Made by a program: the position numbers and the translations under genes
In this document: one piece after another, positions 51,190-59,836 of the stretch
How positions within the stretch are numbered: the first letter of the stretch is position 1
How the letters are laid out: each line of letters begins with the position of its first letter
The notes under the pieces: generated by a model
The model's input: the letters and a program-made list of their open reading frames with translations, nothing else
What the model was told of the DNA's origin: nothing
The model's database searches: none
Assembly (NCBI GenBank): GCA_016716425.1
Contig: JADJWJ010000004.1
Span: 186,001-250,000 of the forward strand
Source: Betaproteobacteria bacterium
GTDB lineage: Bacteria > Pseudomonadota > Gammaproteobacteria > Burkholderiales > Casimicrobiaceae
Direction of reading: 5' to 3'
DNA length: 64,000 nucleotides

Positions 51190-51615
51190 CTATCGGCTGC
51201 GCGCGAGGCAGTCGAGGTAGAGCTGCCCGTCCGGCGGCGTGCGTGTGCGCTGCGCCTGCCACACCACCTCGCCCAGGCACTCAAGCACCGCGTGCAGCGC
51301 CGCGTGCTCGTCGCCGCGCGCGGCGCGAATGCGCTCGAAGTGGGCGCGGATGCCGGGCGGCTGGTCGATCGCGAGCTGCTCGGCCACGGCGAGGTGCAGC
51401 GACAGGTGCAGGAACGGGTTGACTTCCCCCGCCTCGGGCCGGTAGTCGCGGTCGGCGTGACGGTCCGGGTCCTCGAGCGTGGGGTGGTACTCGGGATGCA
51501 GCGCGATCAGTCCGGCGGCGACCTGCTCGAGGCCCGCGAGCGGCGCGCCGGCGCGGTGCTTCGCCCACGCCTCGATCAGGAAGCGGCGTGCCTCGTCGCG
51601 CGACGGGTTGAACAC
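51190..51615 (-). CDS. DUF1841 family protein
   Basis: The 141-residue protein matches DUF1841 in length and pattern (MFNPSRDEARRFLIEAWAKH, HPEYHPTLED, NPFLHLSLHLAVAEQLAIDQP, RGDEHAALHAVLECLGEVVWQAQ). The His-rich segments suggest a metal site, but the function is unknown. It lies directly after nth, an order conserved in betaproteobacteria. Confidence 0.9.
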   Translation of the reverse strand: MFNPSRDEARRFLIEAWAKHRAGAPLAGLEQVAAGLIALHPEYHPTLEDPDRHADRDYRPEAGEVNPFLHLSLHLAVAEQLAIDQPPGIRAHFERIRAARGDEHAALHAVLECLGEVVWQAQRTRTPPDGQLYLDCLARSR

Positions 51616-51621
51616 CTCGCG

Positions 51622-52284
51622 TCAGTCCTTCAGGGGCCGCGGGGGCGCGGCGCCCGGCGTCTTCGGCCGGTACTCGCACAGGTCGCGGATCACGCACTGC
51701 GGGCACTTGGGCGACCGCGCGACGCACGTGTAGCGGCCGTGCAGGATCAGCCAGTGGTGCGCGCCGCGCTTGAACTCGTCGGGCACGAACTTCTCGAGCC
51801 TGCGCTCGACCTCCTCGACGTTCTTTCCCGGCGCGAGGCCCGTGCGGTTGGCCACGCGGAAGATGTGCGTGTCGACGGCGATCGTCGGCTGGCCGAACGC
51901 CGTGTTGAGCACGACGTTGGCGGTCTTGCGGCCGACCCCCGGCAGCGCCTCCAGCGCCGCGCGCGACGCCGGCACCTGCCCGCCGTGGTCACGCACGAGG
52001 ATCTCGGAGAGCGCGACGACGTTCTTCGCCTTGTTGCGGAAGAGCCCGATCGAGCTGATGTACGGAATCAGCCCGTCCACACCCAGCCGTGCGATGGCCG
52101 CGGGCGTGTTCGCCTGCGCGAACAGCCGCTGCGTCGCCTTGTTCACGCTCTTGTCGGTCGCCTGCGCCGACAGCACGACGGCGACGAGCAGTTCGTAGGG
52201 CGTCCGGTGGACGAGTTCGGTGGCCGGGTCGGCATTGCCCGCGCGCAGTCGCTCGAAGATCGCGCGGCGCCTGGCGGGATTCAC
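51622..52284 (-). CDS. nth: Endonuclease III
   Basis: The 220-residue DNA glycosylase/AP lyase repairs oxidised pyrimidines. The helix-hairpin-helix is LPGVGRKTANVVLN with the catalytic Lys, followed by VDTHIFRVANR with the catalytic Asp. The [4Fe-4S] cluster is CVARSPKCPQCVIRDLC (C-x6-C-x2-C-x5-C). It starts at GTG 52284, overlapping the upstream gene (GTGA). Confidence 0.96.
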   Translation of the reverse strand: MNPARRRAIFERLRAGNADPATELVHRTPYELLVAVVLSAQATDKSVNKATQRLFAQANTPAAIARLGVDGLIPYISSIGLFRNKAKNVVALSEILVRDHGGQVPASRAALEALPGVGRKTANVVLNTAFGQPTIAVDTHIFRVANRTGLAPGKNVEEVERRLEKFVPDEFKRGAHHWLILHGRYTCVARSPKCPQCVIRDLCEYRPKTPGAAPPRPLKD

Positions 52285-53246
52285 GGTGCAATCCCCCTGG
52301 CGACGCGGTCCAGGCGCGCGAGCCGCGCCGGTGTCACGCCGCGGTCGTCCTTCAGTAGCGCGTGCGCCTTCGCCGCCCACGGCGCCGCCGCCTCGAGATC
52401 GCCCCGCGCGACCGCGATCTCGGCCAGTTCCTCGTACACATAGCCGTCCGGCGCACCGGCAAGCTCGATCTCCGCGGCGAGGGCGCGCTGGATCGCTTCC
52501 GCCTCGTCGAGCGCGCCCAGCGCACGATGGCCGCGCGCGACCGTCCACTTCGCGATGCGGATCGTGCGGGCGTCGCCGGCCGCCTCGCGCAGCGGAACCG
52601 CCCTTTGCCAATGGCCGAGCGCCGTCTTCGCGTCGCCGGCGGCGAAGTACGCCCAGCCGATGTTGTTCTCGAGCGGCGCAGCCCAGCCGCGTGCGCGCGG
52701 GTCGGCCGAGGCTGCCGCCGCGGCGAGCGCGCGCAGATTCCACTGCAGCCGCTCGGGGGCGGGTGCCGCGATGCCCAGCATGTGCAGCGCGTCGACGCGG
52801 TAGAAGTCGGCGCCGGGCAGCGTGTCGCGCTCGCTCGCGGCGAGCGCGTCGGTGAACAGCGCGACCGCCGCCGCCTTCTCGCCCGCCGAGTTGCGCGTGC
52901 GCCCGCGCTCGAGCAGGTAGCGCACGCGCACCCGCGCCGGCGCGGCGTCGAGCCGCGGCGCGACGCCGGCGAGCGCGGCGTCCGCCTCGGCAAACCGGCG
53001 GCGAAGCGAATACGTGCGCGCGATCTGCGTGGTCGCCTCGAGTGCCTCGCGCGATCCCGGCGGATGGCGCGCGAGCTCGGCCCGGAAATGCGCCTCGGAC
53101 TCGGCAGGCTGGTCGAACGTCCACAGCGCGTCGAGCCGCTCCGAAAAATCCGCGGGTGCGTCCGCGGCGAGTGCGGTCGCCACCATCGTCGCGAGCGTGA
53201 GCGCCCACGCGCGACCGCAAGCGACGCGGCGCGTGGGCGCTTGCAT
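52281..53246 (-). CDS. Exported TPR protein
   Basis: The 321-residue protein has an N-terminal export signal (WALTLATMVATALA) and an all-helical repeat region with tetratricopeptide character (ENNIGWAYFAAGDAKTALGHW, AEAIQRALAAEIELAG). It probably serves as a periplasmic scaffold. It overlaps nth by 4 bases and the RnfB-like gene by one (TGATG), so the three are co-transcribed; whether they share a task is unknown. Confidence 0.75.
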   Translation of the reverse strand: MQAPTRRVACGRAWALTLATMVATALAADAPADFSERLDALWTFDQPAESEAHFRAELARHPPGSREALEATTQIARTYSLRRRFAEADAALAGVAPRLDAAPARVRVRYLLERGRTRNSAGEKAAAVALFTDALAASERDTLPGADFYRVDALHMLGIAAPAPERLQWNLRALAAAAASADPRARGWAAPLENNIGWAYFAAGDAKTALGHWQRAVPLREAAGDARTIRIAKWTVARGHRALGALDEAEAIQRALAAEIELAGAPDGYVYEELAEIAVARGDLEAAAPWAAKAHALLKDDRGVTPARLARLDRVARGIAP

Positions 53247-53842
53247 CACTTCCCGCGCCGCGCGCGGGCGCGCGCGAGCGCCGCGGCGATCGCCGCCGTG
53301 CGCCGCGCGCGCTCGGCCGACGCGTCGGGCCTTCGGTTCGCGATGCGCTCGCGCCGGGCCAGCCGCGCGGCGCGAGCGTCGTGCCGGGCCCGCGCCGCCT
53401 CGGCGTCGGCCGGCGTCCACGCGCGGCCGGCGTCCACCATCGCGATGCAGTCGACGGGGCACGGGGCGACGCACAGCGCGCACCCCGAGCACAGCGACGG
53501 CAGCACCGCGTGCAGCCGCTTCGGTGCGCCGATGATCGCATCGACCGGGCACGCGTCGATGCACAGCCGGCAACCGATGCAGCGGGCCTCGTCGATGGCC
53601 GCGACGAGCAGCGGGCCGTGCGCGCCGCACGCAGGGTCGAGCGGGGCGCGCGATCGCCCGGTCAGCGCGGCGAGCGTGGCGATGACCGCATCGCCGCCGG
53701 GCGGGCAGCGATTGATGGCGGCCGCGCCCGCCGCGATCGCCTCCGCGTACGGACGGCAGGCGACGTAGCCGCAGCGCGTGCACTGCGTCTGCGGCAGCGC
53801 AGCGTCGACGCGCGCGGCGAGCGCGCTGCGGGCGGCATCCAT
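53246..53842 (-). CDS. rnfB: RnfB-like iron-sulfur protein
   Basis: The 198-residue protein has an Fe-S domain at the N-terminus (CTRCGYVACRPYAEAI, then CPPGG) and two ferredoxin motifs (CIGCRLCIDACPVDA and CSGCALCVAPCPVDC). It is related to RnfB/RsxB but lacks the N-terminal membrane helix, and the rest of the rnf operon is absent; such stand-alone short forms next to nth are typical of betaproteobacteria. The exact partner is unknown. The ATG at 53842 has TAGAAT just 8 bases upstream. Confidence 0.85.
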   Translation of the reverse strand: MDAARSALAARVDAALPQTQCTRCGYVACRPYAEAIAAGAAAINRCPPGGDAVIATLAALTGRSRAPLDPACGAHGPLLVAAIDEARCIGCRLCIDACPVDAIIGAPKRLHAVLPSLCSGCALCVAPCPVDCIAMVDAGRAWTPADAEAARARHDARAARLARRERIANRRPDASAERARRTAAIAAALARARARRGK

Positions 53843-53927
53843 GCCTTGGATTCTAGCGCGGCACGCACGCGCGTTTGCTAGACTGCGGCAACGGTGCCGC
53901 GCGACCTGCGCCGCGCCGCCGCCCATC

Positions 53928-54557
53928 GTGATCGCGCGTCCCGAGTTCCCGCCCGCGCCCCGCGTCGAACGGGCGCTCGACCGGCGGCTGCACGCGCGCT
54001 TCGCCGCGGCGATGCTACGGCTGCTGGGTTGGCGGGTCGTGCTCGCGCAGCCGGTGCCGTCGCGCTGCGTGATCGTCATCTATCCCCACACGTCGAACTG
54101 GGACTTCGTCGTCGGCCTGCTCGCGAAGTGGATGCTCGGATTGGAACTGAACTTCATCGGCAAGCACACGCTGTTCGCGGGACCGCTCGGCCCGTTGTTC
54201 GCGCGCTGGGGCGGCATTCCGGTCGACCGCCGCGCCAGTACAGGCGTGATCGCGCAGCTCGCGTCCCGCTTCGCCGACGGCGCGGTGTGCCGGCTGGTGA
54301 TCGCGCCCGAGGGCACGCGCAGCCGCACCGCCTGCTGGAAGAGCGGCTTCTACCACCTGACGCGCGCGGTCGACGTGCCGCTGGGGCTCGCGTTCATCGA
54401 CTACGCGCGGCGCGAGATCGGCGTCGGCGCGTACGTGGCACTCACCGGCGACGTTGCCGCCGACATGGCGCGCATCGCCGCGTTCTACGCGGACAAGCGG
54501 GGCCGGCGGCCCGGGAACGCCGGGCCGGTGCGCCTTGCCGACGCGACGGGCCCCTAG
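53928..54557 (+). CDS. PlsC-like 1-acyl-glycerol-3-phosphate acyltransferase
   Basis: The 209-residue protein carries the PlsC motifs HTSNWDF (HX4D-type catalytic motif) and APEGTRSR. The hydrophobic stretch FAAAMLRLLGWRVVL near the start could hold it on the membrane. The family moves acyl chains to glycerophospholipids. GTG 53928 is chosen for leaving room for divergent promoters; an ATG at 53841 would extend it by 29 residues across the rnfB-like start. It is followed by a convergent repeat element. Confidence 0.8.
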   Translation: MIARPEFPPAPRVERALDRRLHARFAAAMLRLLGWRVVLAQPVPSRCVIVIYPHTSNWDFVVGLLAKWMLGLELNFIGKHTLFAGPLGPLFARWGGIPVDRRASTGVIAQLASRFADGAVCRLVIAPEGTRSRTACWKSGFYHLTRAVDVPLGLAFIDYARREIGVGAYVALTGDVAADMARIAAFYADKRGRRPGNAGPVRLADATGP

Positions 54558-54558
54558 C

Positions 54559-54781
54559 TGTGAAGTTTCGGGACGTTGTTGCCAAGAGGCATGATCTCGG
54601 GACAATCGTCGTCCCCGCGCAAGCGGGGACCCAGAGTCGTTGCCCCGCGCGCGTGCCAGGCGATTGCCCCGCGCGCGTCCCAGGCGATCCCAAGAAACTG
54701 GGTCCCCGCTTGCGCGGGGACGACGACCCTGGGCATGCATGCGGCACATTCAAGACGGCAACAACGTCTTGGCGGTTCACA
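54559..54781. repeat. REPIN-like element filling a convergent intergenic gap
   Basis: The whole space between two convergent genes is an inverted repeat. It is bounded by TGTGAA..TTCACA and GACGTTGTTGCC (54572-54583)/GGCAACAACGTC (54757-54768). Two inverted REP hairpins carry GTCCCCGC..GCGGGGAC (54607-54633 and 54698-54725). The centre holds two 24-bp direct copies beginning TTGCCCCGCGCGCGT (54640-54663 and 54664-54687). The REP hairpin matches that at 5.2 kb. Confidence 0.85.
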
Positions 54782-54782
54782 C

Positions 54783-55859
54783 CTAGCCCTTGCGCGTCTC
54801 GCCGCGCGTCGTGTAGTCCGCGGGAATCCTGAACAGGTCCGGTGCGGGCTCGGCGCGCTTGATGTTGGTCAGCCGGTAGGTCGTCTCGCCGGCGCGCGGG
54901 TCGCTCGACTTCGCGAACACGACGACGTGCAGCTCCGGCGAGAACCAGCGCTCGCTCGTCACCACGATCGGCTTCTCGTTGCCGATCGCGCCGGCGGCAA
55001 TCGTGTGCGTCGTCAGCGTGCCGTCGGCCTTGATGCCCTCGAACTCGCGCGTGCCGAGGCTCTTCGTCTCGCCCTTGCCGCGCGGCACGAGCGGCAGCGT
55101 GAGCGGCGGCAGCGGCGGCGCGGGCGGCACCGCGCCGGCCTCGCCGCTGCGGTCGACCCGGATCACCTCGACGTGCACGTCCCGGCCGTCGGTCCCGTCG
55201 CCGCCGCTGCGGCGGACGATCACCCGCCCGGGCTGGACGTCGACGTTGCGCGCGCCGGCCGTCCACGCCGGCGCGGGCGGCGCGGCGGCGCCGGGCGGCA
55301 CCGGGGGCTCGGGCGGCGCCGGCAGCCGCGGCAGCCGCGTGGCCGTGCGCTTCGACTCGTTCAGCACGATGCTGCGTCCGTCGATCGGGTCGTGGATGAA
55401 CGTGCCCGAGCGGCCGTCGCCCTTGCCTTCCTGCCGCGTGCGCCCGACGCCGTCCCGGGCCAGCAGCATCGTCACCTTCTTCACGATGCGATTGCCGTCC
55501 GGCAGGACCTGCACGGTCTCGGTGACCGCCTCGGCCGTGTACGGCGCGTTCTTGATGATCTCCCGCGGATGGCCGAACTCGTTGCCGACGAACGCCCACG
55601 ACGACGGCAGCGACATGAGCCCCTCGTCGAACGCGACCCACGTCGCGTCGTCGCGCGCGCGTCTGGCCATTTCCCTGGCTTGGGTGGCCGCCTCCGTGGC
55701 CTGTGCCACCAGCGCGCCGACATCGGGCACGGCCGGTGCCGGCGGTACGGCCGCGTCGCGCTGGCCGGTGGTGTTCGCCGCGTGGACGGCACCGCCACCC
55801 GCGAACGCGAGGGCGACGAACGTGGCGGCGAGCGGGCGACGGTGGAAGATGGCTGACAT
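54783..55859 (-). CDS. Exported protein of the ECF sigma operon
   Basis: The 358-residue protein has a signal peptide (RRPLAATFVALAFAGGGAVHA) and no recognised enzyme domain. It contains the strand-rich segments VTETVQVLPDGNRIVKKVTML, RSGTFIHDP and REFEGIKADGTLTTHTI, and a Pro-rich centre (PAPPEPPVPPGAAAPP). The C-terminal pattern RLTNIKRAEPAPDLFRIPADYT is lipoprotein-carrier or sigma-regulator-like but not decisive. ATG 55859 has an AGGAG site. It is the third gene of a sigma/membrane/export operon. Confidence 0.7.
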   Translation of the reverse strand: MSAIFHRRPLAATFVALAFAGGGAVHAANTTGQRDAAVPPAPAVPDVGALVAQATEAATQAREMARRARDDATWVAFDEGLMSLPSSWAFVGNEFGHPREIIKNAPYTAEAVTETVQVLPDGNRIVKKVTMLLARDGVGRTRQEGKGDGRSGTFIHDPIDGRSIVLNESKRTATRLPRLPAPPEPPVPPGAAAPPAPAWTAGARNVDVQPGRVIVRRSGGDGTDGRDVHVEVIRVDRSGEAGAVPPAPPLPPLTLPLVPRGKGETKSLGTREFEGIKADGTLTTHTIAAGAIGNEKPIVVTSERWFSPELHVVVFAKSSDPRAGETTYRLTNIKRAEPAPDLFRIPADYTTRGETRKG

Positions 55860-55879
55860 GAGGGACTCCTTGACGGGAC

Positions 55880-56371
55880 TCAGTAGATGAAGCGCACTGC
55901 GAGCACGGAACCGTCGCGGCGCACGAGCAGTTCGGTGTCGATGGCGTCGGCGGCGAGCGCCGGGTTCACGGGCAGGCCGAGCTGCGCGAGCGTCATCCGC
56001 GGCAGGCGCGCCGGCACGACCATCGCGTCGCCGGCGCGTTCGATGTCGGCGATCGGCACGACGGGCATGAACTCGGCGGTCGCGCTCGCCGACGGCACGG
56101 CGGGCTCGGCGACGACCGCCTCCGGCGGCAGCGAGCGCACGACGAACGACAGCACGGCGATCGATGCTGCGAGCGCCAGCGGCCACGCGAGCCAGCGGTC
56201 GCTGGCGGTGCGCCGTCCTGCCGCCTGCGGGTTGCGCCGGGCCGCACGTGCGACGGCCGCGGCGATCGCCTGGTCGGTCGCGGTCGGTGGCAGCGCGTCG
56301 GCCACGGACGCCCGGAGTGCGGCGAGGCTGCGGTCGAGGTCGGTCGGGGCGGGTAGCGGGACCATCGTCAT
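55880..56371 (-). CDS. Putative anti-sigma factor or sigma-linked membrane protein
   Basis: The 163-residue protein has one membrane helix (WPLALAASIAVLSFVVRSL) and a periplasmic C-terminal domain of about 75 residues. It lies directly after the ECF sigma gene with a 4-base overlap (ATGA), the position of an anti-sigma factor. It has no Cys or His, so it lacks the zinc-binding ASD motif of ordinary zinc anti-sigmas. The assignment relies on context. Confidence 0.6.
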   Translation of the reverse strand: MTMVPLPAPTDLDRSLAALRASVADALPPTATDQAIAAAVARAARRNPQAAGRRTASDRWLAWPLALAASIAVLSFVVRSLPPEAVVAEPAVPSASATAEFMPVVPIADIERAGDAMVVPARLPRMTLAQLGLPVNPALAADAIDTELLVRRDGSVLAVRFIY

Positions 56372-56964
56372 CCCTTGGCGGCGTTGGCGCGCGAGGGCGC
56401 GGCGTCGAGCCAGCGCGCGAGGAGGCCGCGCGCGCGGGAGAGCCGCGAGCGCACGGTGTTGAGCTCGCAGCCGCAGATCGCGGCGGCTTCGGCGTACGAG
56501 CGCTCGGCCAGTTCGACCAGCACCAGCACGTCGCGGTAGTGCGGCGGCAGCGCGGCGATGGCCGCGCGCAGCCGGGCGAGGTCGCGCTGCGCGTCGAGCG
56601 CCGCCTCCGGGGCCGGGAGGTCGAGTGCGGGGCCCGGCGGCTCGCCGTCGTCGTCGTTGGCGACGTAGCGGGCGTCGGCGCCGGTCCGGCGGTGCACGAA
56701 GTTGCGCGTGATGCCGAGCAGCCACGGCTGCAGCGCTCCGCACTCCGGCGCGTAGTCGCCGGCCCGGGTCAGCAGGTGGACGAACACGTCCTGCGTCACG
56801 TCGGCCGCCACCGATGCCGAGCCGGACCACATCAGGGCGAAGCGGTACACCTGCGCCCGATGGCGCTGGTACAGCGGCGTCAGCGCGGCCACGTCCCCGC
56901 ACGCCACGCGCGCGGCGAGCGCGGCGTCGGTCGCCTGCAGGCGGTCGGAAAGCTCGGTGGGCAT
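56368..56964 (-). CDS. ECF sigma factor
   Basis: The 198-residue protein has sigma-2 (LTPLYQRHRAQVYRFALMWSG..AADVTQDVFVHLL) and sigma-4 (LPPHYRDVLVLVELAERSYAEAAAICGCELNTVRSRLSRARG) regions, and no sigma-3. It is an RpoE-like alternative sigma factor. It overlaps the putative anti-sigma gene. The region just upstream of its start is a repeat with a poly-G tract. Confidence 0.92.
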   Translation of the reverse strand: MPTELSDRLQATDAALAARVACGDVAALTPLYQRHRAQVYRFALMWSGSASVAADVTQDVFVHLLTRAGDYAPECGALQPWLLGITRNFVHRRTGADARYVANDDDGEPPGPALDLPAPEAALDAQRDLARLRAAIAALPPHYRDVLVLVELAERSYAEAAAICGCELNTVRSRLSRARGLLARWLDAAPSRANAAKG

Positions 56965-56967
56965 GTC

Positions 56968-57487
<520 letters not shown>

Positions 57488-57551
57488 GGGGCGGGGATCG
57501 GCGGTCTTGCGCGTATATTCTCCCCGAGCCGCCGAAAAGTTCCCGCCTGCC

Positions 57552-58541
57552 ATGACCGACCTGCACGCGCCCGGCGTGGCGTCCCCCAGTCACGATCACG
57601 CGCACGCCCACGGTCCCGGCGACCACCACGGGCACGGTGCGCCCGGCAACGGCAACCGGCGCGCGCTGTCGATCGCGCTGCTGCTGACGGCGGGCTTTGC
57701 GCTGGTCGAGGCGGTCGGGGGCTGGCTGGCCGGTTCCCTGGCGCTGCTGTCGGACGCCGGCCACATGGTGACGGACGCGGGGGCGCTCGGTCTCGCACTC
57801 TTCGCCGACGCCATCGCGAGGCGGCCGCCGTCGCGCCGCGCGTCGTACGGATACGGCCGGGCCGAGGTGCTGGCCGCGTTCGTCAACGCGATCGCGATGC
57901 TGGCCGTGGTCGCCGGAATCGCGATCGAGGCCGTGCGCCGGCTGCTCGCCCCCGCCCCGGTGGCCGGCGGGTGGGTGATGGCCATCGCTGCGGCGGGGCT
58001 GTGCGTCAACCTGGTCGCGGCGTGGGTGCTGGCGCGCGCGTCCGGGTCGCTCAACACCCGCGGCGCGCTGTTGCACGTGATGGGCGACCTCCTGGGGTCG
58101 CTGGCGGCCATCGTCGCCGGCGGCGTCATCGTCGCCACCGGCTGGACGCCGATCGACCCGCTGCTGTCCCTCGTCGTCGCGCTGCTGATCCTGCGCTCGA
58201 CGTGGCAGCTGCTCCGGCAGTCGACGGGCGTGCTGATGGAGGGGGTGCCGGCGCACCTCGACTACGACGCGATCGGGCGCGCGCTGGCCGCGCTGCCGGG
58301 AGTCACCGGCGTGCACGACCTCCACGTGTGGAACATGTCGGCGGAAGGCATCGCGCTGTCGGCGCACATCGGGCTCGCGCACGGCGACGACTGGCCGGCC
58401 ACGCTGGCGCACGCGAAGCGGCTGCTCGCGACCGACTACGGCATCCGGCACACGACGCTGCAGCCGACGTGGCCGGTCGGGCCGCTGGTGGGCGACGACC
58501 GGCGCGTGATCCCGGTCGTGCCCTTGGGGTCTGACCCTTAA
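57552..58541 (+). CDS. Cation diffusion facilitator (zinc efflux family)
   Basis: The 329-residue inner-membrane protein has an N-terminal His-rich segment (SHDHAHAHGPGDHHGHG), six membrane helices with metal-site motif SDAGHMVTD (helix 2) and the helix 5 HVMGDLLGS, and a cytoplasmic domain ending in the HVWNMS region. It matches CzcD/ZitB-type proton antiporters for Zn and related metals. The final codons (LGSDP and TAA) come from an inverted repeat, so the natural C-terminus may have been altered by repeat insertion. The ATG at 57552 directly precedes the His-rich start. Confidence 0.93.
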   Translation: MTDLHAPGVASPSHDHAHAHGPGDHHGHGAPGNGNRRALSIALLLTAGFALVEAVGGWLAGSLALLSDAGHMVTDAGALGLALFADAIARRPPSRRASYGYGRAEVLAAFVNAIAMLAVVAGIAIEAVRRLLAPAPVAGGWVMAIAAAGLCVNLVAAWVLARASGSLNTRGALLHVMGDLLGSLAAIVAGGVIVATGWTPIDPLLSLVVALLILRSTWQLLRQSTGVLMEGVPAHLDYDAIGRALAALPGVTGVHDLHVWNMSAEGIALSAHIGLAHGDDWPATLAHAKRLLATDYGIRHTTLQPTWPVGPLVGDDRRVIPVVPLGSDP

Positions 58542-58593
58542 CGGGCGCGGCGGCAGCGACTCGCGCCGGCGCTTCCCGTTAAGGGTCAGACCC
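58527..58593. repeat. Perfect 19-bp inverted repeat over the CDF stop codon
   Basis: Arms GGGTCTGACCCTTAACGGG (58527-58545) and CCCGTTAAGGGTCAGACCC (58575-58593) are exact reverse complements around a 29-base loop. The left arm contains the gene's TAA. The GGGTCTGACCC core is itself palindromic and resembles repeats spread in proteobacterial genomes. Confidence 0.9.
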
Positions 58594-58679
58594 TTGCCGC
58601 GATCCCCGGGCGCATCCGCGGGACGGCCCCTCGTCACGACGAAACCGACTCCGGCCCGGCAGCGGGCGGGGGGTCCCGC

Positions 58680-59660
58680 CTACAGCCACTTGAGCTTCTT
58701 GAAGTGGTAGTAGAGGTACGCGTCGGCCGCGATCATCACGGCGATCGCCAGCGGATAACCGAACGCCCACTGGAGCTCGGGCATGTTCTCGAAGTTCATC
58801 CCGTAGACGCCGGCGACCATCGTCGGCACGGCGATGATCGCCGCCCACGCGGCCAGCCGCTTGGTCACCTCGTTGTCCGACAGCGAGATCATGCCGAGGT
58901 TGACCTGGATCGCCGTCGTCAGCATTTCGCGGATGCCCTCGACCGACGCCTGGATCCGGTGCAGGTGGTCGTAGACGTCGCGGAAGTACTCGGTCATGCC
59001 CGCACACACCGCCGGCACCCGGCCGCCCTGCAGGCGTCCGGTCGCCTCCATCAGCGGGTCCACGGCGTGCTTGACCACCATCAGCTTCTGCTTCAGCGCG
59101 TACAGCGCCTCGATGTTGGAACGCGCCGCGTTGCGCTCGAAGATCTGCGCCTCGATCGACTCGAGCTCGGTCTCCAGCGCGTCGATGACCGGGAAATAGC
59201 GGTCGACGATGTTGTCCATCACCGCGTAGAACACGTAGCCCGCCCCGTGCCGGAGCAGCTCCGGCTCGCGCTCGCTGCGCGCGCGCACGGCCGCGAAGCC
59301 GACGTGCGTGCGGTGGCGCACCGTCAGCACGTAGTTCGGCCCGACGAAGATGTCGACCTCGCCGGTGTGCAGTTCGTCGCTGCCGTCCGGCCCCTTCTCG
59401 TGCTCGAACGTGTGCAGCGCGGCGAAGAGCTCGTCGCCGTACTCCTCGATCTTCGGCCGCTGGTGCCCGCGCCGCGCATCGTCGACGGCGAGCTCGTGCA
59501 GGCCGAACTCGTCGGCCATCTCGTCCAGTTCGGCGTTCGACGGCTCGAACAGCGCCACCCAGACGAAGCAGTCGGGGCGGCGCACGTACTCGCTGATGTC
59601 CTCCGGCGGGATGTCGGCGATCTTCTGCCCGTTCTGGTAGGCCACACAGCTGATCAGCAT
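58680..59660 (-). CDS. corA: CorA-type magnesium/cobalt transporter
   Basis: The 326-residue pentameric channel has a large N-terminal cytoplasmic domain with a long coiled-coil, two C-terminal membrane helices, and the YGMNFENMPEL signature with GMN at 287-289 between them. Length and ending (basic FKKLKWL) match CorA. It imports Mg(II) and related ions. It is convergent with the CDF gene, so the two metal genes share the downstream repeat. Confidence 0.95.
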   Translation of the reverse strand: MLISCVAYQNGQKIADIPPEDISEYVRRPDCFVWVALFEPSNAELDEMADEFGLHELAVDDARRGHQRPKIEEYGDELFAALHTFEHEKGPDGSDELHTGEVDIFVGPNYVLTVRHRTHVGFAAVRARSEREPELLRHGAGYVFYAVMDNIVDRYFPVIDALETELESIEAQIFERNAARSNIEALYALKQKLMVVKHAVDPLMEATGRLQGGRVPAVCAGMTEYFRDVYDHLHRIQASVEGIREMLTTAIQVNLGMISLSDNEVTKRLAAWAAIIAVPTMVAGVYGMNFENMPELQWAFGYPLAIAVMIAADAYLYYHFKKLKWL

Positions 59661-59716
59661 GGGGGTCGGGAATGCCGCAGGGGAATCCCGGCATCATAGC
59701 CGGCTGCCGGCCGGCC

Positions 59717-59739
59717 GCAACTGACCCCGGGTCAGTTGC
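59717..59739. repeat. Perfect 11-bp inverted repeat between corA and pncB
   Basis: GCAACTGACCC, one C, then GGGTCAGTTGC. It is in the divergent promoter region of corA and pncB. It could be an operator or a copy of the CTGACCC repeat family. Confidence 0.7.
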
Positions 59740-59836
59740 CTGGCGCCGTGCGCGCCGCCCGCCGTCCGCGCCCGCGGTTTGGACGCCGGTCACGCGGGGG
59801 GTAACATCGTGACCCCCGTCCCGTCCGCCCGTGCCG

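Noticed and set aside
46673..51280. A very long antisense frame (over 1500 codons) across the patatin and transferase genes
   Set aside because: It lies opposite several well-supported genes and is a by-product of strong third-position GC. No domain or signal is found in it.
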